A DNA stretch of 64,000 nt from Natranaeroarchaeum aerophilus (GCF_023638055.1 NZ_JAKRVY010000003.1:62001-126000), one strand, 5' to 3'. Shown: positions 48,922-57,893, numbered from the stretch's first letter. A program made the numbers and translations. The notes: generated by a model not told the origin, from the letters alone.

Positions 48922-50118
48922 CTACAGTCTGGTCCCCTCGATCGTTTTGCGCGTCTCGATGACGATCTCGGCGTTGAGGTCCAGTTCGTACTCGTAGTAC
49001 TGCCCGCCGCTCAGTCCCTCGTTGCGCTCGAACCGCTGAAGGAACCCGAGCATGTGGAGATCCGAGAGGTGGTCCTGAATGCTCTTCAGTGTCGTCAGTG
49101 GATCGTCCCCGCATTCGGCCGCGACGTCCTGATAGAGATCATAAATTTCCTTCGAGCGTACAGGTGTCTCGTCGCGCTCTTCGAGATAGGCGATCGTCTC
49201 CAGAATGTACTGGCCGTGGATGGTCTGCTCACGGATTCGGTTGTGTAGCCGACCGCGCTGCACTCGTTCTCGTGCCGCTCCGATGTGGTCGTCCGTGACG
49301 CAGTCGGCTTCCTCGCGAAGTGCGACCTCCCCGCCGACCCGAAGCAAATCGATCGCCTGCCGAGCGTTCCCCATATCCTGTGCAGCAAGCGCCGCGGCTC
49401 GACGTATCGCGGACTGATCACAGGCGTCTTCGGCGAACGCTTGTTCTGCGCGATCCTGCAGGATGGTACCCAGTTCGTTTGCGTTGTACGGACCAAAAGA
49501 GATTTCAGTCTCCATCAGCGTGTCCTTCACTTTCGGCGAGAGCGACGTCCGGAACGTGTAGTTGTTGCTGATCCCGATGATACCCACCTGTGCATTGATA
49601 ATGTGGCCGTTGGCGCGTGCTCGTGGGAGTTCGTAGAGCAACGTGTCGGCGTCGTCGAGGTGGTCGATCTCGTCGAAGACCATCAAGTGGGTCCCGCCGA
49701 TTCGATCGAGTTGCTCGTAGAGCTCGGTGAAGGCATCGCCAGTTCCGAGCCCTCGCTTTGGAAATTTGCTTGCATTCGCGGGGAGTAGTGTGTTGACGAG
49801 CTGTCTAACGACCATGAAGACGGTCTTGCCGTTGCAGTTGATCTCGTGTATGTGCAGTTCGTCAGCTTCGTTCCGGGTTTCAACCTCCGTTTGCAGTGCC
49901 TCCAGAATGTAGGTCGTTACCGCCGTCTTTCCGAGACCGGCTTTCCCGTACAACATTACGTTTTCAGGCTCTCTTCCAAACAGGACGTCCTGCAACGCGT
50001 AACGATATTCCTCGATCTCATCGTCCCGTTCCAGGATAGTCTCCGGCTGGTAGCTCTCTGTTAGCACTTCCTTGTCCGCAAAAATCGTGTCCATCATCCC
50101 GCCGAACGGATTACCCAT
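48922..50118 (-). CDS. Orc1/Cdc6 family replication initiator (1)
   Basis: 398 aa AAA+ ATPase with C-terminal winged helix. Walker A VMLYGKAGLGKTAVTTY (Lys65), Walker B HLMVFDEIDHLDDAD, sensor 1 VGIIGISNNYTF, sensor 2 GNARQAIDLLRVGGEVA, wHTH at about 315-385. It recognises and melts origins together with its own repeats, which surround it here (3 left, 8 right). A TTTTAAATA box lies 26-30 nt before ATG 50118. Diverges from the second Orc gene. Confidence 0.92.
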   Translation of the reverse strand: MGNPFGGMMDTIFADKEVLTESYQPETILERDDEIEEYRYALQDVLFGREPENVMLYGKAGLGKTAVTTYILEALQTEVETRNEADELHIHEINCNGKTVFMVVRQLVNTLLPANASKFPKRGLGTGDAFTELYEQLDRIGGTHLMVFDEIDHLDDADTLLYELPRARANGHIINAQVGIIGISNNYTFRTSLSPKVKDTLMETEISFGPYNANELGTILQDRAEQAFAEDACDQSAIRRAAALAAQDMGNARQAIDLLRVGGEVALREEADCVTDDHIGAARERVQRGRLHNRIREQTIHGQYILETIAYLEERDETPVRSKEIYDLYQDVAAECGDDPLTTLKSIQDHLSDLHMLGFLQRFERNEGLSGGQYYEYELDLNAEIVIETRKTIEGTRL

Positions 50119-50243
50119 TTACTAGTGAATATTTGTTAGACTATTTAAAACCTGATGTTGTTAGTTTCGTTTGCTTTTCGTTGCTCTCTTGCTTCTTCGT
50201 ATCCCGCTGTACAGCGATGGTTTTGTCCGGCAAGATTACAGAA

Positions 50244-50620
50244 AGCACACGAAACGTACTCTCTCACACCTCGGGGCCAACCACCCCATAGCACACGAAA
50301 CGTACTCTCTCACACCTCGGGGCCAACCACCCCATAGCACACGAAACGTACTCTTTGGCCCCTCAGATTGGATCCACTATCCGACGAAAAGCACACGAAA
50401 TGAACTCTGTGATTCTGCTCTCTCACACCCCCGGGGTCAACCACCTCAGAGCATACGAAATGTACTCTCTCACTCAGTTAAGTCGAGCCAGTCGAAGCAG
50501 ACGAAACGTACTCTCTGGCCTCTCAGATTGGAGCCACTATCCGACAAAAAGCACACGAAATGTACTCTCTCACACCTCCGGAGTCAACCACCCCAGAGCA
50601 CACGAAACGTACTCTCACTC
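50244..50620 (+). repeat. Eight-iteron array, probable replication origin
   Basis: Direct copies of GCACACGAAAYGTACTCTC begin at about 50245, 50291, 50337, 50391, 50451, 50497, 50551 and 50598, spaced 46, 46, 54, 60, 46, 54 and 47 bp. Spacers also repeat (CTCACACCTCGGGGCCAACC; CTCAGATTGGATCCACTATC). The array lies in the intergenic region between two divergent Orc1/Cdc6 genes, which is where archaeal origins sit. The motif is unlike the common haloarchaeal ORB with its TGGAAAC core, so it is probably cognate to this Orc protein. Confidence 0.85.
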
Positions 50621-50648
50621 TCGTAAGTTCCATTGCCGAACGTCGAAC

Positions 50649-50739
50649 GTTTCCGGAAACTAGCCTGTTCCACGAACAAAATGTACGAGTGAGACACTCT
50701 ACTCGATGAAAGCACTCACGTGAGGTCGATTCCGGAAAC
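50649..50739. promoter_or_regulatory. TTCCGGAAAC palindromes before the second orc gene
   Basis: GTTTCCGGAAAC (50649-50660, perfect 12-bp palindrome) and ATTCCGGAAACC (50729-50740) lie 50-140 bp upstream of ATG 50791. They could be binding sites for the second Orc protein or for autoregulation. Confidence 0.4.
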
Positions 50740-50790
50740 CTCCCAGACACACTTTTGTGACCAGACGAAAAACCAGGGTAGCGAACAGAG

Positions 50791-51813
50791 ATGATCCGCG
50801 ATGCTCGCGTCCTCCGTGCTGGTTTTGTCCCGCGAGAAGTCGAGCATCGCGATGCCGAAGTCAATCACCTCTCTAGCGTGCTCGAACCAATTGCCAACGG
50901 CGAACCCGCAGATACCGCCATCGTTACTGGACCCAGTGGAACCGGAAAGACCTGTCTCTCAAAGTTCGTCACCGAACGGCTCCGTGAGGAGGTGCTTGAC
51001 GTCGAGGGCACCTACGTCAACTGCTGGCGCAACTACACCCGATTTCGGGCGCTGTACCAGATTCTCGATGATCTCGGCAAGACGATCGACATCCATCGCC
51101 AGTCGACGCCACACGACGAACTGATCGAACGTCTCCAACAGTACGACGGACCGCGGGCAGTCATCATCCTCGACGAGGTCGACCAGCTCGAAGATCCGGG
51201 AGTACTCTACGATCTACACAGCCTCCCGCAGTTCGCGGTCATCTGTATTGCTAACGAGGAAGAACAGTTGTACAGCCGTGTCGACGACCGGCTCGTGAGT
51301 CGCCTGCGATCCAGCGAGCACGTCCGTATGGACAAGTACCATAACGACCAGCTCTTCGACATCCTGACCGCCCGTGCGAAATGGGGTCTCGAACCCGATA
51401 TCATCACCGACGACCAGCTCTATCACATCGCGGATGCGGCCGCTGGCGACGCCCGGCTGGCGATCGGCATGCTTCGTACCGCAGCCAGCACGGCTGCTCG
51501 CGAAAATCACGACCGGATCACCGGCGACCTACTCCAGGACGCCGCCGGTGATGCCCGCGCACAGATCAGACAGAAGAGCCTCGACTCGCTGACTCCACAC
51601 CAGCAGGTCGTCTACGAGATCGTCAACAAGTACGGCCCGGTCGGACCGAGTGAGATCCACGACCGCTATACTGAGGAAGTCGAAGACCCCCGGACGAAAC
51701 GGACTGTCCGAACATACCTCTCGAAGATGGCCCAGTACAACCTTCTCGAAGCGGAGGGGACGAGCCGGGACCGAGAGTACTCGCTGGTCGAGTCGCCGAC
51801 GGCATCGCAGTAG
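50791..51813 (+). CDS. Orc1/Cdc6-like AAA+ ATPase (2), short form
   Basis: 340 aa. Begins MIRDARVLRAGFVPREVEHR, with Walker A AIVTGPSGTGKTCLSKFV, Walker B AVIILDEVDQLEDPG, sensor 1 FAVICIANEEEQLY and sensor 2 GDARLAIGMLRTAAS. A C-terminal winged helix (SLTPHQQVVYEIVNKYGPVG) ends at SPTASQ. Shorter than typical Orc1 (about 400 aa), as in several accessory haloarchaeal Orc proteins. Divergent from orc1 across the iteron array. First gene of a rightward replication cluster. Confidence 0.88.
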   Translation: MIRDARVLRAGFVPREVEHRDAEVNHLSSVLEPIANGEPADTAIVTGPSGTGKTCLSKFVTERLREEVLDVEGTYVNCWRNYTRFRALYQILDDLGKTIDIHRQSTPHDELIERLQQYDGPRAVIILDEVDQLEDPGVLYDLHSLPQFAVICIANEEEQLYSRVDDRLVSRLRSSEHVRMDKYHNDQLFDILTARAKWGLEPDIITDDQLYHIADAAAGDARLAIGMLRTAASTAARENHDRITGDLLQDAAGDARAQIRQKSLDSLTPHQQVVYEIVNKYGPVGPSEIHDRYTEEVEDPRTKRTVRTYLSKMAQYNLLEAEGTSRDREYSLVESPTASQ

Positions 51814-52062
51814 TCGGGTTTTTGTGGAACGGAACCGGTTCAAACAATCCCGGAGCCATCAGTAGCAACAGTCATGACCAGAACTGGAGTGACCCTGCTC
51901 GATGACTGATCGAGCCGTGACGCTTCCGGAACCGTTCCCAGAAGTCGCCCCGATCGGTGGAAATCAATGGAGGGCCAGCAGTCCCTCCCGGACAGCAACC
52001 GTTTCCTGAAACGTGGAAGTGCCACACCGCGGCTTATCCACCCTGTCGGCATCTAGTAACAT

Positions 52063-53013
52063 ATGCTCGAAGACGCACGACCAGCATCGGAGTCATTGCG
52101 GGCCAACCGACCGACCAGAAGTGCGGACGAGAATCGCGATCTCGTCGATCGCGCCGATCCAGCGACCGAGAACCAGCTACTCCCGTCTCTCGACGATGGC
52201 ATCACGCTGCTCGACGTCGAGGGGAGTCGGGGCGTCCCGATCCTCCAGTCACTCGTACTCGACCATCTCCTCCTACACGATGGCCCTGCCTTCTGGGTCG
52301 ATGCAAACGGACACGCGACGACCACGACGCTCGCCCGGATCGCGCCCAGCCAACGGTTGCTCGACCGAATTCGGGTGGCACGTGGATTCACCGCCTACCA
52401 GCACTACGGCGCTGTCTGTGATCTCACGACAGCGGTGAACCGGTCAAGCAAGACATCCACGGCCGATATCGGGGCGGTCGGTCGAGAGACACCAATTCGC
52501 GACGAAAACACGTCGCCGCACACCCCAGCTCTCATCGTCGCCCCGGCCGTCGATGCGCAGTACCGCGCCGACGATACGCTCTGTAAGACACATGCCGAGA
52601 CCCTGCAGGCCCGGACGCTCGCCCAGCTATCGACCTACGCCGATGGGTACGACGTTCCAGTGCTCGTCACCCGGAGTGAGCGTAATGACTTCACCGCAGC
52701 AGTCCCAACGGCTGCAGACCATCACATAGAGTGTGAACAGACACGAATGGGTCCACGGCTCCTCGGCGAGGATTTCGAGACGCTCGTCTATCCCGTTGAC
52801 GACGGCGCGTACTATCAGACAACGTTCGCATACTGGCGAGAAGTACTCACAGCTCGCGCTACCCAGGTCGGGATGGACCCGACGACATCGTCGCCCTCGA
52901 CTGCAACTCGGGATGGCGTCGGGACGGGCATCACAGCTGCTGGGGAGAGGGCGTCGACTACTACTGATCCACTGCTCGATGCATGGACGGCAACTGGCAC
53001 TGGAGGCCGATAA
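52063..53013 (+). CDS. RecA-fold protein without Walker A lysine, replication cluster
   Basis: 316 aa. Residues about 48-165 follow a RecA/RadB core: GITLLDVEGSRGVPILQSLV occupies the Walker A position but has no GKT/S, then LLHDGPAFWVDANGHATTTT and RVARGFTAYQHYGAVCDL, and a Walker B-like strand TPALIVAPAV. The C-terminal part is low in order and Thr-rich. It may be a non-hydrolysing recombination or clamp-like partner; this is inference. TATA (GCTTATCC) lies 25-30 nt before ATG 52063. 1-bp gap to the next gene. 51814-52062 holds at most a 35-codon ORF at 51902. Confidence 0.65.
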   Translation: MLEDARPASESLRANRPTRSADENRDLVDRADPATENQLLPSLDDGITLLDVEGSRGVPILQSLVLDHLLLHDGPAFWVDANGHATTTTLARIAPSQRLLDRIRVARGFTAYQHYGAVCDLTTAVNRSSKTSTADIGAVGRETPIRDENTSPHTPALIVAPAVDAQYRADDTLCKTHAETLQARTLAQLSTYADGYDVPVLVTRSERNDFTAAVPTAADHHIECEQTRMGPRLLGEDFETLVYPVDDGAYYQTTFAYWREVLTARATQVGMDPTTSSPSTATRDGVGTGITAAGERASTTTDPLLDAWTATGTGGR

Positions 53014-53014
53014 G

Positions 53015-53332
53015 ATGGGCCGGACGAACCCAACCTATCGGGATGCGTTGCGAGCGATCGAGGAGCGGTGGGCGGACTTTCGACGAGCACTCCGGCGTCG
53101 TGACCAACCCCACTTTGACCAGTTGTTCGAGTACGCCCGCGAGCATGCGGATGCGAGCGGCCTGTTAAACCATCAGAACCCACTCCTGCCCGCGCTACTC
53201 AGCATTGATCTCGAACAGGAAGAACGCCTCGACGACCACGAAGCGCGCCTCGATGAACTGGAAGCCGCGCTCGAAACAGCGGACGATCAGCGGGAGTTAG
53301 TCGATGCTGACCGCATGGAGACCGACCAATGA
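53015..53332 (+). CDS. Small coiled-coil protein of the replication cluster
   Basis: 105 aa: MGRTNPTYRDALRAIEERWA, DFRRALRRRDQPHFDQLFEY, then a conserved PLLPALLSIDLEQEE and a coiled-coil tail (RLDDHEARLDELEAALETAD). No named domain. Lies 1 bp after the RecA-like gene and overlaps the exonuclease gene by 4 bp (ATGA), so it is part of the operon and probably links the partners. Confidence 0.75.
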   Translation: MGRTNPTYRDALRAIEERWADFRRALRRRDQPHFDQLFEYAREHADASGLLNHQNPLLPALLSIDLEQEERLDDHEARLDELEAALETADDQRELVDADRMETDQ

Positions 53333-53988
53333 GTTCCCTCTCGACCGTCGCGTTCGACATCGAGACGACCGGCTTCACGGTCGGTGACCGGCTGACAGTC
53401 GTGGGATTCGATGCTGAGATCGGCTCGCACGTGTTCCTCAACACCGACGGGAAAGCACCCTCCGAAGGGCTCGAAGAGAAAATTAACAACCCGGTGACGA
53501 CGCCCGTGGTGCTCTCGATACACGATAGCGAGGACGCTCTCCTACACGCCGTCACTGAGTTCATTGAGTCGACGCTCGCTGACCGAGATATCAAGCTCGT
53601 CGCGTACAACGGCGAGACGTGGAACGGTGGGTTCGATCTGCCGTTTCTCCGTACACGGCTCAACCACCACGACCTCGGGTGGCCGTTTGAGGACATCCCG
53701 TATATCGAGGCGATGGACGTGTTCCAGTCCCGCTTCAATACCACCGAGAACTCGCTTGTTGCAGTCTACGAGGAACTGATCGGCGGGGACGTAGGAGACG
53801 TCGATCCGTTCAAGGACAGCGCGTCTGCCGTAGATGCGTGGGAGCGCGGTGAGTTTGAAGCCGTCGTGTTGCACAACGTTGCCGACATTCGTCGGACACG
53901 GGCACTGATGGATCTGGCAGAGCGCTATTGCTCAAAATCGGATTTCTCCATGAAGTCGCTCGATCCAGTGGCCAACGACCAACGGTGA
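53329..53988 (+). CDS. Stand-alone DEDD 3'-5' exonuclease (RNase H-like)
   Basis: 219 aa. Exo I AFDIETTGFTVGDRL (DxE), Exo II VAYNGETWNGGFDLPFLRTR (NGxxxxxFD type) and Exo III VVLHNVADIRRTRALMDL (HNxxD). The order and spacing match the proofreading exonuclease domain of family B polymerases, but here as a separate protein. Operon with the RecA-like and coiled-coil genes. It could supply proofreading to the PolB2-like protein encoded nearby, whose own exonuclease site is missing. Confidence 0.85.
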   Translation: MSSLSTVAFDIETTGFTVGDRLTVVGFDAEIGSHVFLNTDGKAPSEGLEEKINNPVTTPVVLSIHDSEDALLHAVTEFIESTLADRDIKLVAYNGETWNGGFDLPFLRTRLNHHDLGWPFEDIPYIEAMDVFQSRFNTTENSLVAVYEELIGGDVGDVDPFKDSASAVDAWERGEFEAVVLHNVADIRRTRALMDLAERYCSKSDFSMKSLDPVANDQR

Positions 53989-54060
53989 ACGGACGAAAGA
54001 AATCGCGTCATCAATATTTCACCATCGCCACAAAACAATACCCCGCTCACTCACCCAAGC

Positions 54061-55455
54061 CTAGGACGACTCTGAAAGAAGCGTCTCCAATTCGGACAGG
54101 CTAAAGAGCGACCAGTTGTCGTCAAGTGCTTCGGCTACGCCGTCGGCGAACCCAGCCTTCGAGAACAGGGCAAATTCCTGGTCGCGCTGGTCTGGCCCCC
54201 AGCGAACTCTGTCAGCTTTGTCGCGCAACTTCGCAGCGACCGAGTAGCCGATGGGATCAGTTGTCCACTTACATTCTGCGAGCAGTATCCGGTCATCGTT
54301 TGGCGCAAGGCCGACGATATCGATCTCGTCTTCGCCGTACCACCATCGACCGACTTCGGAGTACGGCCCGAGTTCGTCGCTTCGAATTGCTTCCCAGACC
54401 GCTTCTTGACAGACATCCTCGAACGTCGTTGCGACATGGTCGGGAAGTGCCGGTTCGATTGTCCCCTCATACACGACTGATGGAGCTTCCTCGATACTCG
54501 ACCGGTTGGGTTCGACAAAACGGAACCAGAATCGCAGGAACTCATCTGCAACCTGATATCGGGAGCGTTTGGATTGTTTTGCCGACGCAGTTACTGGGAC
54601 TTCCCGATCGATGAGACGCAGTCGTCGAAGGGTCTGCAAGTACTTCGACAATGGGCCAGAACCGATGCCAGTCGCGCCAGCGATTTCGTTCGGGGTTGTG
54701 TGCCCGGTCGCGACTGCCTCAAGGATACTCATATATCGAGCCGGGGTTCGTAGCTCGGTGCGTAGTAGAAACTCGGGCTCGTTGTAGAGGACAGCTGTTG
54801 GTGAGAGGATCTCAGTTTGGATGTTTTCAGCGAGTGATCGGGCGTAGTCAAAGAGCTGTATATACATCGGAGTCCCACCCGTGATCGCGTACGACCGTAT
54901 CGCGTCGTCGAGATCGTACGTGAGGAGCTCGCAAGCCTCTCGAAAGGAGAACGGTTTGAGATCTATCTGCCCTGTTCGGCGGCCGTAGAGCGGGCTCTCG
55001 TGGCCAAGAATCTCCGACTCCATTGTACTGATGCTGGAGCCACACAGCACGACCATTGATTCGGTGTTCTGGAGCTGTTGGTCGACGAACGACTGGACGT
55101 ACGAGAGGAGCGAATCGTTCTCTTCGACCAGATACGGGAACTCATCGATGACGACGACGAGTTGCTCTAACGCGAGCTTCTCACCGAGGTACTCGAATGC
55201 CTCATCCCATCCATCAACGCGGGGGATTCGGTCGTTACAATACGTAGCAATTTGTTCAACGAACTTCTCACGTTGTCGGTGTTCGGCTTCTTGTGATGCG
55301 AGAAAGTAGATATGTGGCTGATCGGAACAGAACTCTTTGAGGAGTTCCGTCTTCCCAACACGGCGGCGACCATAGACGACGAAAAACTCGTGGCCCGGCG
55401 ATTCGAACGCTGTTTCGAGGGCGTCGAGTTCCTCGTGCCGATCGTGGAAGGTCAT
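54061..55455 (-). CDS. Archaeal AAA ATPase with C-terminal DUF234 nuclease-like domain (2)
   Basis: 464 aa, the same architecture as the protein at 44153: Walker A VVYGRRRVGKTELLKEF, Walker B LVVVIDEFPYLVEEN, sensor VLCGSSISTMESEIL, GGTPMYIQLF, wHTH (NEIAGATGIGSGPLSKYLQT), DUF234 with DIVGLAPNDDRILLAECKWT. It sits on the opposite strand between the exonuclease and PolB genes and so interrupts an otherwise rightward cluster, as an inserted gene would. Paralogues diverge clearly (same motifs, different spacer sequences). Confidence 0.85.
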   Translation of the reverse strand: MTFHDRHEELDALETAFESPGHEFFVVYGRRRVGKTELLKEFCSDQPHIYFLASQEAEHRQREKFVEQIATYCNDRIPRVDGWDEAFEYLGEKLALEQLVVVIDEFPYLVEENDSLLSYVQSFVDQQLQNTESMVVLCGSSISTMESEILGHESPLYGRRTGQIDLKPFSFREACELLTYDLDDAIRSYAITGGTPMYIQLFDYARSLAENIQTEILSPTAVLYNEPEFLLRTELRTPARYMSILEAVATGHTTPNEIAGATGIGSGPLSKYLQTLRRLRLIDREVPVTASAKQSKRSRYQVADEFLRFWFRFVEPNRSSIEEAPSVVYEGTIEPALPDHVATTFEDVCQEAVWEAIRSDELGPYSEVGRWWYGEDEIDIVGLAPNDDRILLAECKWTTDPIGYSVAAKLRDKADRVRWGPDQRDQEFALFSKAGFADGVAEALDDNWSLFSLSELETLLSESS

Positions 55456-55672
55456 TCTCTAGATAATGATTACTGCGATAATGACTTATGTCTTTCCCGC
55501 GTTGCTGCACAACACCTGGAAGCGACTGGTTGATTCCGGAAATCACAGTGGAAACACAAGAGCCGGTCGTGGAGGCCCAAATCGACTACAATCAGCGTTC
55601 TGAAGTCCTGTATATTGACTCCGGAAGGGACACGCCACGAATTATGCACGAGTCGGATCTCATACTCATCAG

Positions 55673-57838
55673 ATGCCGTTTACGATCGACTTTCTGGACG
55701 ATGGGCGCGTTCTGGAGTGGGAGGCAACCACTGCTGGCGCAGTCGTCACCGAGACTGACGAGTACACGCCACGGTTCTACGTTGCTACTCGCGATCCTAA
55801 CGCCGATCTCGATCTCACGGCACTCCAATCGATGTACGACCAGCATCCGGACGTTGACGCGACCGAGATGGTTTCTCGACGTCCCGGTTTTCGACGTGAT
55901 GAGGAGTCGGTCCTCGCTGTCGACGTCGAGCACGTCAACCGCGTCACTGGGCTCGCCCGGCAAACACGGCAACTGTCAGAGTATCCGGTTGGTGACCTTG
56001 CCTGCTTCAATGTGGACCTCTCACGGGAGTTCCGCTACTGTCTGGAGAACAGCATCGATCCGACGCCAGCGAACGAGCTATCGACGCTCCGACTCGGCGT
56101 CCCGGTGACCGAGACGAGCAACGACGTGTACGAGGAGTTGACTGTCGCTGGCGAAACCATCACTGGGTCGGTGAGGGATATCCTCACTGGCGTCCAGACG
56201 AAAATCGAGACACGTGATCCCGATGTCCTGGTGTGCTCGACGAGCGACATCATTCCGACGCTGTACGAGATGGCGACGGCGGCGAACATCGACGAGTTCA
56301 CGCTGAGTCGGTGGCCCGGCGTGGACTACCAGCAACTTGCGAGCCAGTCGACGTACTCGAGTTACGGTCAGGTGGGACACTCCCCGGCGCGGTACAACGT
56401 GCCCGGTCGGGCCATCGTCGACGAGTCGAACACGTTCTTTTACGGGGAGACGAACCTCGACGGCGTCCTCGATCTCGTGTCACGCTCGACGAAGCCGGTC
56501 CAGGAACTCGCGTGGGCGTCGATCGGGAACGTGCTCACGGCGATCCAGATCTGCGAGGCTCACGACCGGGGCGTCCTCGTCCCGTGGAACTCCTGGCGTC
56601 ACGAGTTCTACAAGCCGATGGGGACGCTTCACGACGCCGACCGGGGTGGGTTCATCTTCGCGCCCGAAGTCGGCTTACACGAGAACGTCCACGAGCTCGA
56701 CTTTTCGAGCCTGTATCCGAATATCATCTGCACGCGAAACGTCTCCCCAGATGTGATTCGCTGTGACTGCCACAGCGACCGCGAGGACGTCCCCGAACTC
56801 GGCTACTCGATCTGTGACACGCGAGGCTATCTCGTCGACGTATTGCAACCGATCATCGACGCTCGCGACGAGATCAAGACAGCCATCCACCGTGAAAACC
56901 AACGTGACAATCCCGACGAGGATCGGCTGGCGGAACTCGAAGGGCGGTCGGGAGCGCTGAAATGGATCCTCGTCGCTTGCTTCGGCTATCAAGGGTTCAG
57001 CAACGCAAAGTTCGGCCGCATCGAGTGCCACGAGGCGATCAACGCATTCGCTCGCGAGATTCTGCTAGAAGCCAAAGAGCGGCTGGAAGCCAGCGGGTGG
57101 CGCGTTGTCCACGGTATCGTCGACTCAATCTGGGTGACACCGGATCCCGACGTCGACGACGATGAGCGCGAGGCCCTCGAAACCCTCGCAACGAACATCA
57201 CTGAGGCGGTCGAGATCCGGCTCGAACACGAGGCACAGTATGACTGGGTGGCGTTCGTCCCCCAGCGCGAGAGCGATGCTGGCGCACTGACCAAGTACTT
57301 CGGGAAAGTTGCAGGTGCGGACGAGTTCAAGATCAGAGGTCTCGAAGCCCGACAACGCACCACTCCGCCGTTCATCGAGGATGTCCAGCGAGACTGCCTC
57401 GACCGGCTTGCTGGCACACGATCTCCCGACGCAGTGCTCAGACGTCTCGAACGAGCAATCGAGGCACTGCATAACGGAGAGGTTGCAGTGGACCGACTCG
57501 TCAAGCGCAATCGAGTCTCAAAGCCACTCGAAGGCTATACGCAGAACACCCAGAACGTGGCAGCCCTGAAGCGGGCACGCGATCACGGTCTCGCTGTTCA
57601 TCCGGGCCAAGATATCGAGTATGTCGTTGTTGACGACGAGAAGACCTCTCGGGACCGCGTCTCACTTGTCCATGAAGATGTCGAGACCTACGACGCCTCG
57701 TACTACGAGACGCAGCTCGTCCGAGCTGTTGAAAGCGTCTTGTCACCGCTCGGCTGGGACCGAACGGAGATTCAACGTACCATCGCTGAGACTCGGGAAA
57801 TGAACCTGTCTGCCTTCACCGAGTTCGACGACAGCTAA
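55673..57838 (+). CDS. PolB2-like family B DNA polymerase, motif C degenerate
   Basis: 721 aa. Motif A is intact (ELDFSSLYPNI, about 341-351). Motif B region KWILVACFGYQGFSNAKFG (about 429-447). Motif C reads HGIVDSIWV (about 480) instead of YGDTDSVFV, so the first catalytic Asp is replaced by Ile while the second remains. The N-terminal exonuclease motif DxE is absent (VDLSREFRYCLENSIDPTP in its place). Archaeal PolB2 proteins are described as having lost catalytic residues; this fits. Same strand as the exonuclease operon and probably its partner. Confidence 0.85.
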   Translation: MPFTIDFLDDGRVLEWEATTAGAVVTETDEYTPRFYVATRDPNADLDLTALQSMYDQHPDVDATEMVSRRPGFRRDEESVLAVDVEHVNRVTGLARQTRQLSEYPVGDLACFNVDLSREFRYCLENSIDPTPANELSTLRLGVPVTETSNDVYEELTVAGETITGSVRDILTGVQTKIETRDPDVLVCSTSDIIPTLYEMATAANIDEFTLSRWPGVDYQQLASQSTYSSYGQVGHSPARYNVPGRAIVDESNTFFYGETNLDGVLDLVSRSTKPVQELAWASIGNVLTAIQICEAHDRGVLVPWNSWRHEFYKPMGTLHDADRGGFIFAPEVGLHENVHELDFSSLYPNIICTRNVSPDVIRCDCHSDREDVPELGYSICDTRGYLVDVLQPIIDARDEIKTAIHRENQRDNPDEDRLAELEGRSGALKWILVACFGYQGFSNAKFGRIECHEAINAFAREILLEAKERLEASGWRVVHGIVDSIWVTPDPDVDDDEREALETLATNITEAVEIRLEHEAQYDWVAFVPQRESDAGALTKYFGKVAGADEFKIRGLEARQRTTPPFIEDVQRDCLDRLAGTRSPDAVLRRLERAIEALHNGEVAVDRLVKRNRVSKPLEGYTQNTQNVAALKRARDHGLAVHPGQDIEYVVVDDEKTSRDRVSLVHEDVETYDASYYETQLVRAVESVLSPLGWDRTEIQRTIAETREMNLSAFTEFDDS

Positions 57839-57893
57839 GTGTTGGTGAGAATTTCAACAGAGCCATTTCCTGGGTTTGTGACAGTGGTATGGT

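Noticed and set aside
50244-50620. CRISPR array
   Set aside because: Repeats are degenerate, spacings vary from 46 to 60 bp, spacers are themselves repeated, and no cas gene is present; an Orc gene adjoins, so origin iterons fit better.
51902-52009. 35-codon ORF before the RecA-like gene
   Set aside because: Starts in frame with an ATG but has no promoter of its own visible, no domain, and low coding character at its end.
55541-55560. CACAGTGGAAAC resembling the common haloarchaeal ORB core
   Set aside because: Single isolated occurrence without a G-run or partner repeat; probably chance.
57849-57864. AATTTCAACAGAGCC like the element end at 3342
   Set aside because: No inverted partner or target duplication found nearby, so it cannot be called an element.
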